DNA of 15,650 bases. Origin: Thermohalobaculum sp039030715. Its GTDB lineage: Bacteria; Pseudomonadota; Alphaproteobacteria; Rhodobacterales; Rhodobacteraceae. Below the pieces are notes generated by a model. It did not search any database, was not told the DNA's origin, and saw nothing but the letters and a program-made list of their open reading frames with translations. The translations under genes and the position numbers were made by a program. How positions within the stretch are numbered: position 1 is the first letter of the stretch; each line of letters opens with the position of its first letter. The DNA lies in assembly GCA_039030715.1 (NCBI GenBank), contig JBCCDU010000091.1, positions 1 to 15,650 of the forward strand, in the 5' to 3' direction. Of the stretch, positions 1 to 6,550 are shown in pieces.

Positions 1-501
1 AGCGAAGGCCGCAGCGAGTTCTCGGCCCACGCCCCGCGGATCGAGACCATGCAGATCAACCCCGACAAGATCCGCGAAGTGATCGGCTCGGGCGGCAAGG
101 TGATCCGCGGTATCGTCGAAGAGTCGGGCGCAAAGGTCGATATCAACGACGACGGCATCATCAAGATCGCCTCGGCCGATGGCGCCGCGATCGAGAAGGC
201 CTATGCCCTGATCAACGAGATCGTAGCCGAGCCCGAAATCGGCAAGATCTATGACGGCAAGGTGGTCAAGATCATGGACTTCGGCGCTTTCGTGAACTTC
301 TTCGGCAAGCGCGACGGCTTGGTTCATATTTCCGAGATGACTTGGGAACGCGGGGCCAGCCCCAAGGACCTGGTCAAGGAGGGCCAGCAGGTCAAGGTCA
401 AGCTCAAGGGCATCGACGACCGGGGCAAGGTGCGCCTGTCGATGAAAGTCGTCGATCAGGAAACCGGCGAAGAGATCAAGCGCGAGAAAGAAGACAGCTG
501 A
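1..501 (+). CDS. pnp: Polyribonucleotide nucleotidyltransferase (PNPase), C-terminal part
   Basis: The reading frame is open from the first base, so the start lies outside the window and only the last 166 residues are seen. PNPase is the phosphate-dependent 3'-to-5' exoribonuclease of the RNA degradosome. The visible part holds its two RNA-binding domains. A KH domain comes first, with the IREVIGSGGKVIRGI stretch and the GXXG loop GSGG. An S1 domain follows, starting at GKIYDGKVVKIMDFGAFV, with DGLVHISEMTW and ending at GKVRLSMK. The acidic/lysine tail ending EKEDS is typical. The two RNase PH-like catalytic cores lie upstream, outside the window. The frame stops with TGA 22 bp before an intrinsic terminator, so pnp ends its transcription unit here. 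Identification is by family recognition. Confidence 0.97.
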   Translation, partial: SEGRSEFSAHAPRIETMQINPDKIREVIGSGGKVIRGIVEESGAKVDINDDGIIKIASADGAAIEKAYALINEIVAEPEIGKIYDGKVVKIMDFGAFVNFFGKRDGLVHISEMTWERGASPKDLVKEGQQVKVKLKGIDDRGKVRLSMKVVDQETGEEIKREKEDS

Positions 502-522
502 TCGCCGGCTCAACCAACTGCG

Positions 523-552
523 AAACCCGGCGGCACCCCCGCCGGGTTTTTT
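523..552 (+). terminator. Intrinsic terminator after pnp
   Basis: An 11-bp perfect stem (523-533 paired with 539-549), GC-rich in its upper part, encloses a 5-base loop and runs into six T residues (547-552). It lies 22 bp after the pnp stop. This is a textbook Rho-independent terminator on the plus strand. Confidence 0.93.
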
Positions 553-873
553 CGTGCTGCGCGGAAATGCAATGCACCGCACTCCCATCCGCACGGCCCG
601 ACCCGCTGAACGTGCCACGCTCATCGAGGTTGGAGGCCGTTTGCCCGACAGTGACGCAAGTGGCTGCGCGCGGGCGGGTGGGCTGCACCGCCAGTCGACG
701 CTTGCGCAATGCCATCATGGGAGCGTGCAGCCACGTCTGTGCCGCCATGTCAACAAATCTCACAGCGATTTCCAGCGACATGGGCACACCCGATGGACCG
801 CAAACCGCGGCAATCAAGACCTTAGAAAGCACGGTCTGATTCAACCATGTCCGAATGCGCTCTGGTATTCGCT
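553..873. other. Intergenic region with no recognised gene
   Basis: About 320 bp separate the pnp terminator from the 3' end of the SnoaL-like gene. Open frames exist on both strands, but they run across the pnp terminator or into neighbouring genes, have no convincing ribosome binding site, and encode arginine/alanine/cysteine-rich sequence resembling no family I know. I see no tRNA-like or strong terminator-like fold. It may hold decayed coding sequence, but nothing can be named. Confidence 0.6.
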
Positions 874-1305
874 TCAGAAGGCCTTCTGCCCGCCCAGTGC
901 CTTGGCGAAGGTTTCAGGCGGCATAAGGCCCAGATCTTCATAGAGCCTGATGAAGTCGAAATGGTTATAGGCCTCGACAATCACCCCATCGCCGATCCGC
1001 GCCAGGATCTGTCCGGTCATGGACACCGGCTGGCCGCCATCGCGGGCGGTGGCGCGAAAGGTGCAGAGCAGATGGATCCAGTCGCCCTCCTCCATGCAGC
1101 GCTCGATGTGGATAGAGATATCCTCCATCAATGCCAGCATCGTCTGGTGAAAGCCCTTGAATTCCTCCGGCCCCAGCGGCGCTTCGGTGCCCAGGCCGCG
1201 CGCCTCGCCATCCTGGATGAACAGCTCGTCGACCGCGCTCTGGTCGCGCTCGGCCCAGACCCGGCGGAACCAGGCTTCGGCAATCTGGCGGTTGGGGCTG
1301 GTCAT
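874..1305 (-). CDS. SnoaL-like (NTF2-fold) ester cyclase family protein
   Basis: A 143-residue protein from ATG at 1305. The start is chosen because AGGAG lies 7 bases upstream (revcomp of 1313-1317); a longer open frame upstream runs antisense through the next gene and is rejected. The start MTSPNRQIAEAWFRRVWAER, the middle motif LGPEEFKGFHQTML and the C-terminal AYNHFDFIRLYEDLGLMP match the SnoaL/ester-cyclase branch of the NTF2-like superfamily. These are small single-domain cone-shaped proteins, often of unknown substrate, some of which catalyse cyclisation or isomerisation of polyketides. It is cytoplasmic, with no signal peptide. It is divergent from the DUF6434/AtuA genes across 117 bp, so the two may share regulation. 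The fold is fairly sure; the reaction is unknown. A 14-bp perfect palindrome covers the stop region at 875-888. Confidence 0.85.
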   Translation of the reverse strand: MTSPNRQIAEAWFRRVWAERDQSAVDELFIQDGEARGLGTEAPLGPEEFKGFHQTMLALMEDISIHIERCMEEGDWIHLLCTFRATARDGGQPVSMTGQILARIGDGVIVEAYNHFDFIRLYEDLGLMPPETFAKALGGQKAF

Positions 1306-1422
1306 CTGGCATCTCCTGCGGCGTGATCGAAATGACAGCAGGTTAGCAGCCTTGGACCCGCCCGCAAACCGCCCCTTGCTCCGCCCCCGCTTTGGCGTAC
1401 CATCGGGGTTGGAGGCGCCCGC

Positions 1423-1638
1423 ATGACCCATTTCGACTGGCACAGCGACCCGATCACGGCCGAAACGCCGGTGGTCGCCGGTTTTCGTACCACCCAGAAT
1501 GTGCGCCGGTTCTTCGTGGCGGTCTGCGGGCCCGATTTCCGCATCGACCGCGGCTTCCGCGCCTGGCTGACCGACGGGCGGCCGAAGACGATGGGGCAGG
1601 CCGCCGCCGAATGGGCGCGGCGGCAGGGGCGCGAATGA
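1423..1638 (+). CDS. Small DUF6434-type protein
   Basis: A 71-residue protein starting at ATG 1423, preceded by GGAGG with a 7-base spacer. The sequence MTHFDWHSDPITAETPVVAG, then FRTTQNVRRFFVAVCGPDF, then WLTDGRPKTMGQAAAEWARR, matches my recollection of the small DUF6434 domain, which sometimes occurs beside SAP domains and has no assigned biochemical function. The domain fills the whole protein. Its TGA overlaps the ATG of the AtuA-family gene (ATGA at 1635-1638), so the two are translationally coupled. A nucleic-acid-related role has been guessed for the domain because of the SAP link, but nothing in this sequence proves it. Confidence 0.82.
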   Translation: MTHFDWHSDPITAETPVVAGFRTTQNVRRFFVAVCGPDFRIDRGFRAWLTDGRPKTMGQAAAEWARRQGRE

Positions 1639-2984
1639 CCGTCCATATCGGCTGTGCCGCGGGTTTTGCGGGCGACCGGCACGATGCGTCCCCCCCGGTG
1701 ATCGCGGCACTGGCCCGCCATGACGGCCCGAAATACCTGATGTTCGAAGTGCTGGCGGAGCGTACTCTGGCGCTCGCGCAGAAGGACCGCCTGGCCGACC
1801 CATCGCGGGGCTACTCCCCCTATCTCGATCCCTATCTCCGCCTCGCGCTTGCGCCCGCGCTGGCCGCCGGGGTTCGGATCGTGAGCAATATGGGCGCGGC
1901 CAATCCGCTGGCGGCGGGCCACCAGGTCCGCGCGCTGGCTGCCGAACTGGGCCTCGCGCCCCCGCGTGTCGCTGTCGTCCTTGGCGATGACCTGCTGCAG
2001 GAGATGACCGAGGCCGAGATCCGCGCCGCCTCGACCATGGAGGGGATCGCGCTCGGCCCCCGCCCGCTCGTCGCCGCCAATGCCTATCTGGGTGCCCGCC
2101 CGATTGCCGAGGCCCTGGCGACCGGGGCCGATATCGTGCTGGTGGGCCGCTCGACCGACAGCGCCCTGGCGCTGGGTCCGCTGGTCCACGAATTCGGCTG
2201 GGGCGAGCAGGACTGGGACCGCCTCGCCGCCGGCACCATCGCGGGGCATCTGCTGGAATGCGGCGCGCAGGTCACGGGCGCCTATTTCGCCGATCCGGGT
2301 TTCAAGGACGTGCCCGACCTCGCCCGCGTCGGCTTCCCGATTGCCGAGGTGGCCGCGGACGGTACGATGGTGATCACCAAACCCCGGGGCACCGGGGGCT
2401 GCGTGACCCGCGCGACGGTGACCGAACAACTGCTCTACGAGATGCACGACCCCGCAGCATATCTGACTGCCGATTGTACGGCGGATATCACCGCGCTGCA
2501 CCTGGCGGAGGACGGCCCCGACCGGGTGCGGGTGACAGATGTGCGCGGCCATCCCGCACCCCAGACCCTCAAGGCCACGGTGTCTGTCGAAGACGGCTGG
2601 CATGCGGAGGCGGAACTGAGCTACGCCGGGCCCAACGCGCTGGCCCGCGCCCGGCTGGCGGGCGGGGTGCTGGTCGAGCGTCTGGCGATCCGCGGTCACA
2701 ACCAACGCCCCAGGGTCGAGGTCATCGGCGCGGGCTCCGTCCTCACAGGCGGCCATGCCGTGGACGCCCCCGCCGATGGCGACTACCGCCTACGGGCCGC
2801 GATGCAGGCCGAAACCCGCGAGGTGGTGGAGGTCCTGGCGGACGAGATGCTGACCCTCTATTGCTCCGGCCCCGCTGGCGGCGGCGGCTGGCGGCGCCAT
2901 GTGACCGCCCAGATCGCGACCGCCTCGATCCTGGTCCCCCGCGAACGGGTCGAACCGAATGTCCGGGTGGAGGTTCTGGAATGA
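1635..2984 (+). CDS. Acyclic terpene utilisation AtuA-family protein
   Basis: A 449-residue protein. The start at ATG 1635 overlaps the upstream stop. MTVHIGCAAGFAGDRHDASP at the N terminus, MFEVLAERTLALAQ, the Y-S-P-Y-L-D-PYL stretch, VRIVSNMGAANPLAAG, GADIVLVGRSTDSALALGPL and ITKPRGTGGCVTRATVTEQL are hallmarks of the AtuA/DUF1446 family. AtuA is encoded in the citronellol/geraniol degradation cluster of Pseudomonas, but its exact reaction is not established. Those AtuA proteins are longer, near 600 residues, and carry an extra C-terminal domain; here that part is a separate downstream gene overlapping by 4 bp. No other atu gene (biotin-dependent geranyl-CoA carboxylase, acyl-CoA dehydrogenase) is in the window, so terpene catabolism is only a possibility; many bacteria carry AtuA-like proteins in other short-chain acid contexts. 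It is cytoplasmic. Confidence 0.9.
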   Translation: MTVHIGCAAGFAGDRHDASPPVIAALARHDGPKYLMFEVLAERTLALAQKDRLADPSRGYSPYLDPYLRLALAPALAAGVRIVSNMGAANPLAAGHQVRALAAELGLAPPRVAVVLGDDLLQEMTEAEIRAASTMEGIALGPRPLVAANAYLGARPIAEALATGADIVLVGRSTDSALALGPLVHEFGWGEQDWDRLAAGTIAGHLLECGAQVTGAYFADPGFKDVPDLARVGFPIAEVAADGTMVITKPRGTGGCVTRATVTEQLLYEMHDPAAYLTADCTADITALHLAEDGPDRVRVTDVRGHPAPQTLKATVSVEDGWHAEAELSYAGPNALARARLAGGVLVERLAIRGHNQRPRVEVIGAGSVLTGGHAVDAPADGDYRLRAAMQAETREVVEVLADEMLTLYCSGPAGGGGWRRHVTAQIATASILVPRERVEPNVRVEVLE

Positions 2985-3322
2985 CCCGCCTCCACGACAT
3001 CGCCCACGGGCGGGCCGGAGACAAGGGCAACACCTCCAACATCTCGGTCATCGCCTATGACCCCACACACTGGCCCCTGCTGGTCGAGCAGGTGACTGTG
3101 GAGAAGGTGCTGGAGATCTTCCGTCCCCTCGGCGCAACGGCGGTGGACCGCTTCGAACTCCCCAACCTCCTCGCCCTCAACTTCGTCATCCACGACACCC
3201 TGGGCGGCGGCGTGAACAGCTCGCTCAGCCTCGACCGCCACGGCAAATGCCTGTCCTTCAAGCTGTTGGGGGAAATCACGCTTGACGATGCTTTGGGCAG
3301 CGCTCAGGCGGCTGGCCGATGA
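2981..3322 (+). CDS. AtuA C-terminal-like small protein
   Basis: A 113-residue protein starting at ATG 2981, which overlaps the AtuA stop (ATGA) and has GGAGG 7 bases upstream. The start MTRLHDIAHGRAGDKGNTSN, then AYDPTHWPLLVEQVTVEKV and ELPNLLALNFVIHDTLGGGV with SLSLDRHGK near the end, match the short domain found fused to the C terminus of long AtuA proteins and also encoded as a stand-alone partner. The likely role is as a subunit or accessory domain of the upstream AtuA protein. The last 19 bp (3304-3322) overlap, tail to tail, the 3' end of the Doc-type toxin gene on the other strand. Confidence 0.86.
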   Translation: MTRLHDIAHGRAGDKGNTSNISVIAYDPTHWPLLVEQVTVEKVLEIFRPLGATAVDRFELPNLLALNFVIHDTLGGGVNSSLSLDRHGKCLSFKLLGEITLDDALGSAQAAGR

Positions 3323-3666
3323 ATTCGCGGCTCGAACCAGTTTGCCAGTTCGTCATATGAAAGTTGACCATCAGCCACCGAAACAATCAACTCGACGATT
3401 ACCAAGTCGTCTTCGACGAGGGTGTACCCACTTCGCGTTATCAACAGTTCCACGAGATAGAGCGCAGTGCGCTTGTTGGCGTCGGCGAAGCCGTGGTTCC
3501 TGACGATTCCCTCTAAAAGTGCTGCCGATTTCTGATGAATACGCCTGTGATAGCCGTGATATGGTCGCGCGATCGCCGAGTGGATGGCATGCTCGTTGAC
3601 GATACCCGCGCGCCCACCATCTTCGAGCGCCTCATCATGTCCGCGCAGGGCGTCAGCCCAGGTCAC
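3304..3666 (-). CDS. Doc-type (Fic superfamily) toxin
   Basis: A 120-residue protein. The motif HGFADANKRTAL (His58 to about Leu69) is the death-on-curing signature HxFxDANKR of the Fic/Doc fold. Doc from phage P1 has the same lysine in place of the Fic glycine and phosphorylates elongation factor Tu rather than AMPylating; by motif this protein should act likewise. The length is close to P1 Doc (126 residues). The start is GTG at 3666; no in-frame ATG lies between it and an in-frame stop upstream, and the binding site is weak, suggesting translation coupled to the upstream gene, which ends 13 bp before. That gene is a plausible antitoxin. The 3' end overlaps the AtuA-like gene by 19 bp on the other strand. 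AT content is higher than in neighbouring metabolic genes, suggesting acquisition. Confidence 0.9.
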   Translation of the reverse strand: MTWADALRGHDEALEDGGRAGIVNEHAIHSAIARPYHGYHRRIHQKSAALLEGIVRNHGFADANKRTALYLVELLITRSGYTLVEDDLVIVELIVSVADGQLSYDELANWFEPRIHRPAA

Positions 3667-3679
3667 GCGGTAATGGCGC

Positions 3680-3877
3680 CTACCGATTTGCCAGCGCCTT
3701 CATTGCCTCTCGGCGTTTTTCAGAGGTTCCCTTGATCACACGCTCTGACGTGCGCGACACCGAAGTCGTCTTGCCGCCCTTCGAGGTTTCAGCAGATTGG
3801 CGAACAGAAAAACTGCGAGCAGTGGTCTTGCCTTTGTTCGCTGGTTTCAATCTCGAGGTGCCGGTGCTCTTCGCCAT
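3680..3877 (-). CDS. Putative antitoxin of the Doc-type module
   Basis: A 65-residue protein with ATG at 3877 and an AAAGGA binding site 7 bases upstream. It is very rich in K, R, S and T (about 20 lysine plus arginine). The first 45 residues look disordered, with repeated SRT/TSK patches, and the last 20 (VIKGTSEKRREAMKALANR) could form one basic helix. It does not resemble Phd, which has an AbrB/YefM-like DNA-binding N terminus. The antitoxin call rests on its position 13 bp upstream of the toxin on the same strand, its small size, and my recollection that short proteins ending in a similar helix often precede Doc toxins in alphaproteobacteria. It might neutralise by wrapping its C-terminal helix around the toxin, and its basic N terminus could bind DNA. 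Both are inference. Confidence 0.68.
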   Translation of the reverse strand: MAKSTGTSRLKPANKGKTTARSFSVRQSAETSKGGKTTSVSRTSERVIKGTSEKRREAMKALANR

Positions 3878-4098
3878 TACGATATCCTTTCAACTCAATA
3901 CACATGCCCTCGCGCGATCAGTATATCAAGGCGAAGCTTCAGCTTACCTAAATTGCCGCGTGCAACCCGATGGAGAGTCGCCTCCGCGCTGATTATGCCG
4001 AACAGAACTGCGGCGGGTTCTCTGAAAGTGGTTGCATCCTTCATAATCTGAGTTCAGCGGGACGGCGATCAAGTGGTCTCGGTCTGGGCGCCGCGCAG

Positions 4099-4135
4099 AA
4101 AATTAAGCCTGCCGGACACACCCGCTCCAGCAGGC
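4099..4135 (-). terminator. Intrinsic terminator of the small exported protein gene
   Basis: On the minus strand a 9-bp stem (4127-4135 with 4107-4115, one G-U pair) encloses an 11-base loop and is followed by TTAATTTT (4106 down to 4099). It lies 9 bp beyond the stop of the gene at 4145-4432. The rest of the gap up to the antitoxin gene (3878-4098) shows no coding frame I would defend and should hold the antitoxin promoter. Confidence 0.78.
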
Positions 4136-4144
4136 ATGGCCGGG

Positions 4145-4432
4145 TCAGTTCTGCCGCAGAACGGGGCGCGTTTCGCCCTCTTTGATCACCAACGTGTCAC
4201 CGTCGTTCGCGATAGTATCGTGGCCGCCGAAGCGCACGCCGCAATTGGTTGGGCAAGCTTCCTCGACCTTCGCGTCGGGCTCGAGCTCGTGCTTGATCTC
4301 CTCGGCGCCCAGGTCGAAGGTGACGGTGTGGGTCTGATCCGTTTCGTTGACCACGGTCACAGCGGCCAGTGCCGGCGCTGTCATGAGCATCATCGCGCCA
4401 ACGCCCAGTCCCAGTGTTTTCATCGTTTTCAT
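4145..4432 (-). CDS. Small exported protein of unknown function
   Basis: A 95-residue protein starting at ATG 4432, chosen over a longer frame because GGGAGG lies 6 bases upstream. Residues 1-23 form a Sec signal peptide: two lysines, a hydrophobic core GLGVGAMMLMTAPALA and an ALA-A type cleavage site. The mature part of about 72 residues starts VTVVNETDQTHTVTFDLG, is acidic and alternates in a way suggesting beta strands. Its only cysteines form a CPTNC pair followed by GVRFGGHDTI, so a periplasmic disulfide or a metal site is possible. I do not recognise the family. It is a single-gene unit with its own terminator, divergent from the aldehyde dehydrogenase operon across 186 bp. Confidence 0.82.
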   Translation of the reverse strand: MKTMKTLGLGVGAMMLMTAPALAAVTVVNETDQTHTVTFDLGAEEIKHELEPDAKVEEACPTNCGVRFGGHDTIANDGDTLVIKEGETRPVLRQN

Positions 4433-4618
4433 ATCTTGCCTCCCTGTTCGATAACTTGACGTAACGGCATATGGCATCGGCTTTTCCGTGTTCCAGGGGG
4501 GGAATCCCGCACTTTCAATCGGCTTTTCCTATCAACCCCGGGCGGTCCGCATGTGCTGGCCAAGCAACGGAAACCGCCACATACTGCATCCCGCCTTTGC
4601 AGCCTTGGAGGACATGCC

Positions 4619-6097
4619 ATGACCGTCGCACTCGAAACCTATCGCAATCTGGTCGCGGGCCGGCGGATCGAGGCGGCGGAGTGGATCGAGAGCTATGATC
4701 CCTATCGCGGCCAACCCTGGGCGCGGATCCCGCGCAATGGCGCGGCCGAGGTGGACCATGCCGTAGCCGCCGCCAAGGCCGCCTTGCCCGTCTGGCGCGA
4801 CACCACGCCGACCGAGCGGGGCAAATGCCTCAACCGCCTCGCCGATCTGATCACGGCCCGGGCCGAGGAGTTCGGCGCGCTCGAGACCCGCGACAACGGC
4901 AAGCTGGTGGCGGAGATGGTCGCGCAGTGCCGCTATCTGGGCGAATGGTACCGCTATTTCGGCGGGCTGGCGGACAAGGTCGAGGGGCGGGTCCTGCCGA
5001 TGGACAAACCTTCGAAATTCGCCTTCACGCGGCGCGAACCCCTGGGCGTGATTGCCTGCATCACCGCCTGGAATTCGCCCCTGATGCTCATGACTTGGAA
5101 GCTGGCACCGCTTTTGGCCGCAGGCAACACGGCGGTGGTGAAGCCCTCCGAACATGCCTCGGTCTCGACGCTCGCCTTCATGGACCTGATTGCAGAGGCC
5201 GGGATCCCCGACGGGGTGGTCAACACGGTCACAGGATATGGCCACGAGGCGGGGGCGGCCCTCTGCGCCCATCCCGATGTGGCGAAAGTGGCGTTCACCG
5301 GAGGCGACGCGACAGGCGCCAAGATCTACGAGGCCTGTGCCCCCACGATGAAGCACGTCACGCTGGAGCTTGGCGGCAAGTCCCCGAACATCATCTTTGC
5401 CGATGCGAATATGGAGGCAGCGGTGATGGGCGCTGTCTCGGGCATCTTCGCCGCAACCGGCCAGACCTGCATCGCGGGCTCGCGCTTGTTGGTCGAACGC
5501 AAGGCGGTTGGTGAAGTCACCGAACGCCTGGTCGAGGTCGCGAAAGCCGCCCGCATGGGCGATCCGGCCCGCATGGAGACCCAGGTCGGCCCCGTAACCA
5601 CCCGACCCCAGCGCGAGCATATCCTGAAGATGATCGAGGCCGGGCGCAGCGACGGTGCCCGCTGCCTGCTGGGGGGCGGCGAGCCCGAGGCCCCCGAATT
5701 CGCCGATGGCTGGTTCGTGGAGCCGACGATCTTCGACGGGGTCGACAACTCCATGACCATCGCGCGGACCGAGGTCTTCGGCCCCGTCCTATCGATCATC
5801 CCCTTCGATAACGACGCCGAGGCTTTGCAGATCGCCAACGATACGCCTTACGGCCTGGCGGCGGGCATCTGGACCCAGGACATGAGCCGCGCCATCAAAC
5901 TCTCCGCCCGGATCGAGGCCGGCACGGTCTGGGTCAACACCTACCGCGCCGTGGGCTTCATGGCCCCGTTCGGCGGCTTCAAACGATCAGGATTGGGACG
6001 CGAAAGCGGGCAAGAGGCCATAGACGCCTATCTGCAAACCAAAACGGTCTGGATCGAGACAGAGGAAAGCGTGGCGAATCCATTCATCATTCGGTGA
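4619..6097 (+). CDS. NAD(P)-dependent aldehyde dehydrogenase
   Basis: A 492-residue protein, the usual length of the family. The start at ATG 4619 has GGAGG 7 bases upstream. All catalytic features are present: Asn152 in TAWNSPL, the general base Glu250 in ELGGKSPN, the nucleophile Cys284 in GQTCIAGSR, and the C-terminal EVFGPVLS and PFGGFKRSGLGRESG motifs. The enzyme oxidises an aldehyde to its carboxylic acid with a nicotinamide cofactor in the cytoplasm. The substrate cannot be read from sequence; overall it resembles the broad gamma-hydroxy/aromatic aldehyde clade. It is first in a plus-strand operon with an unknown gene 9 bp downstream and a GMC alcohol oxidoreductase after that, which would supply the aldehyde. 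Confidence 0.95.
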   Translation: MTVALETYRNLVAGRRIEAAEWIESYDPYRGQPWARIPRNGAAEVDHAVAAAKAALPVWRDTTPTERGKCLNRLADLITARAEEFGALETRDNGKLVAEMVAQCRYLGEWYRYFGGLADKVEGRVLPMDKPSKFAFTRREPLGVIACITAWNSPLMLMTWKLAPLLAAGNTAVVKPSEHASVSTLAFMDLIAEAGIPDGVVNTVTGYGHEAGAALCAHPDVAKVAFTGGDATGAKIYEACAPTMKHVTLELGGKSPNIIFADANMEAAVMGAVSGIFAATGQTCIAGSRLLVERKAVGEVTERLVEVAKAARMGDPARMETQVGPVTTRPQREHILKMIEAGRSDGARCLLGGGEPEAPEFADGWFVEPTIFDGVDNSMTIARTEVFGPVLSIIPFDNDAEALQIANDTPYGLAAGIWTQDMSRAIKLSARIEAGTVWVNTYRAVGFMAPFGGFKRSGLGRESGQEAIDAYLQTKTVWIETEESVANPFIIR

Positions 6098-6106
6098 ACG
6101 GTTCCA

Positions 6107-6550
6107 GTGCCGTATACTCGCAAAGTCTTCCGTGACTTCCGCAAGGAACTGCATCAGGCCGTGGTCAGCGATCCAAAGGCGGCTCAATTGGATATGGTTG
6201 GAATTTACAATCACTACCGAACGCGCGCCAAGCCGTCGGACTTGAAAGAACTCTATGCCATCTTCCTTGCCATACGGGAAGAGTCTCTGTTTCTTGCAAA
6301 GGCACCCGCTCTGAACTTCTGGCTGCTCTTCCTCGAACGGTTTAGCCAATCTTTCTACTCTGCCGACGATAAATTGTATCTTTTCTGTTGCCTCCGGGAA
6401 CATGCGGTCGAACTGAGTGAACTCTCCAACTACGAATTCGTGCTGAATGAAATCGAGCAGCTTCACGAAAGCACACGCGACGCCCTCTCGGCGCACGCTT
6501 TCGCCGAACAGAGCGCGGCGCTGGACGGGATGCGAGCGGTCTGCCCATGA
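6107..6550 (+). CDS. Protein of unknown function inside the ALDH-GMC operon
   Basis: A 147-residue protein that I do not recognise. The first start codon after the aldehyde dehydrogenase stop is GTG at 6107; it lies in the same frame, 9 bp further on, and has a poor binding site, so coupled translation is likely. The next ATG is residue 29. The product is predicted mainly helical with aromatic-rich stretches (LNFWLLFLERFSQSFY, KLYLFCCLREH), acidic towards the C terminus, with no signal peptide and no clear membrane span. Base composition is visibly lower in GC than the flanking genes, with many AT-ending codons. Its TGA overlaps the ATG of the GMC oxidoreductase (ATGA, 6547-6550), which argues that the frame is translated. 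A role as partner or regulator of the flanking oxidoreductases is a guess. Confidence 0.78.
   Translation: MPYTRKVFRDFRKELHQAVVSDPKAAQLDMVGIYNHYRTRAKPSDLKELYAIFLAIREESLFLAKAPALNFWLLFLERFSQSFYSADDKLYLFCCLREHAVELSELSNYEFVLNEIEQLHESTRDALSAHAFAEQSAALDGMRAVCP

Noticed and set aside
476..844. Minus-strand open frame of 122 codons across the pnp end and the following gap
   Set aside because: It runs through the pnp coding end and its terminator, lacks a binding site, and its product is compositionally odd with no family resemblance.
1302..2756. Long minus-strand open frame antisense to the AtuA gene
   Set aside because: It is a mirror of GC-rich codon bias. The plus-strand frame encodes clear AtuA motifs; this one gives Arg/Gly/His-rich sequence with no motifs.
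4456..4484. Possible -35 box TTGACG upstream of the aldehyde dehydrogenase gene
   Set aside because: At 16-18 bases spacing there is no acceptable -10 box, so the match is likely chance.
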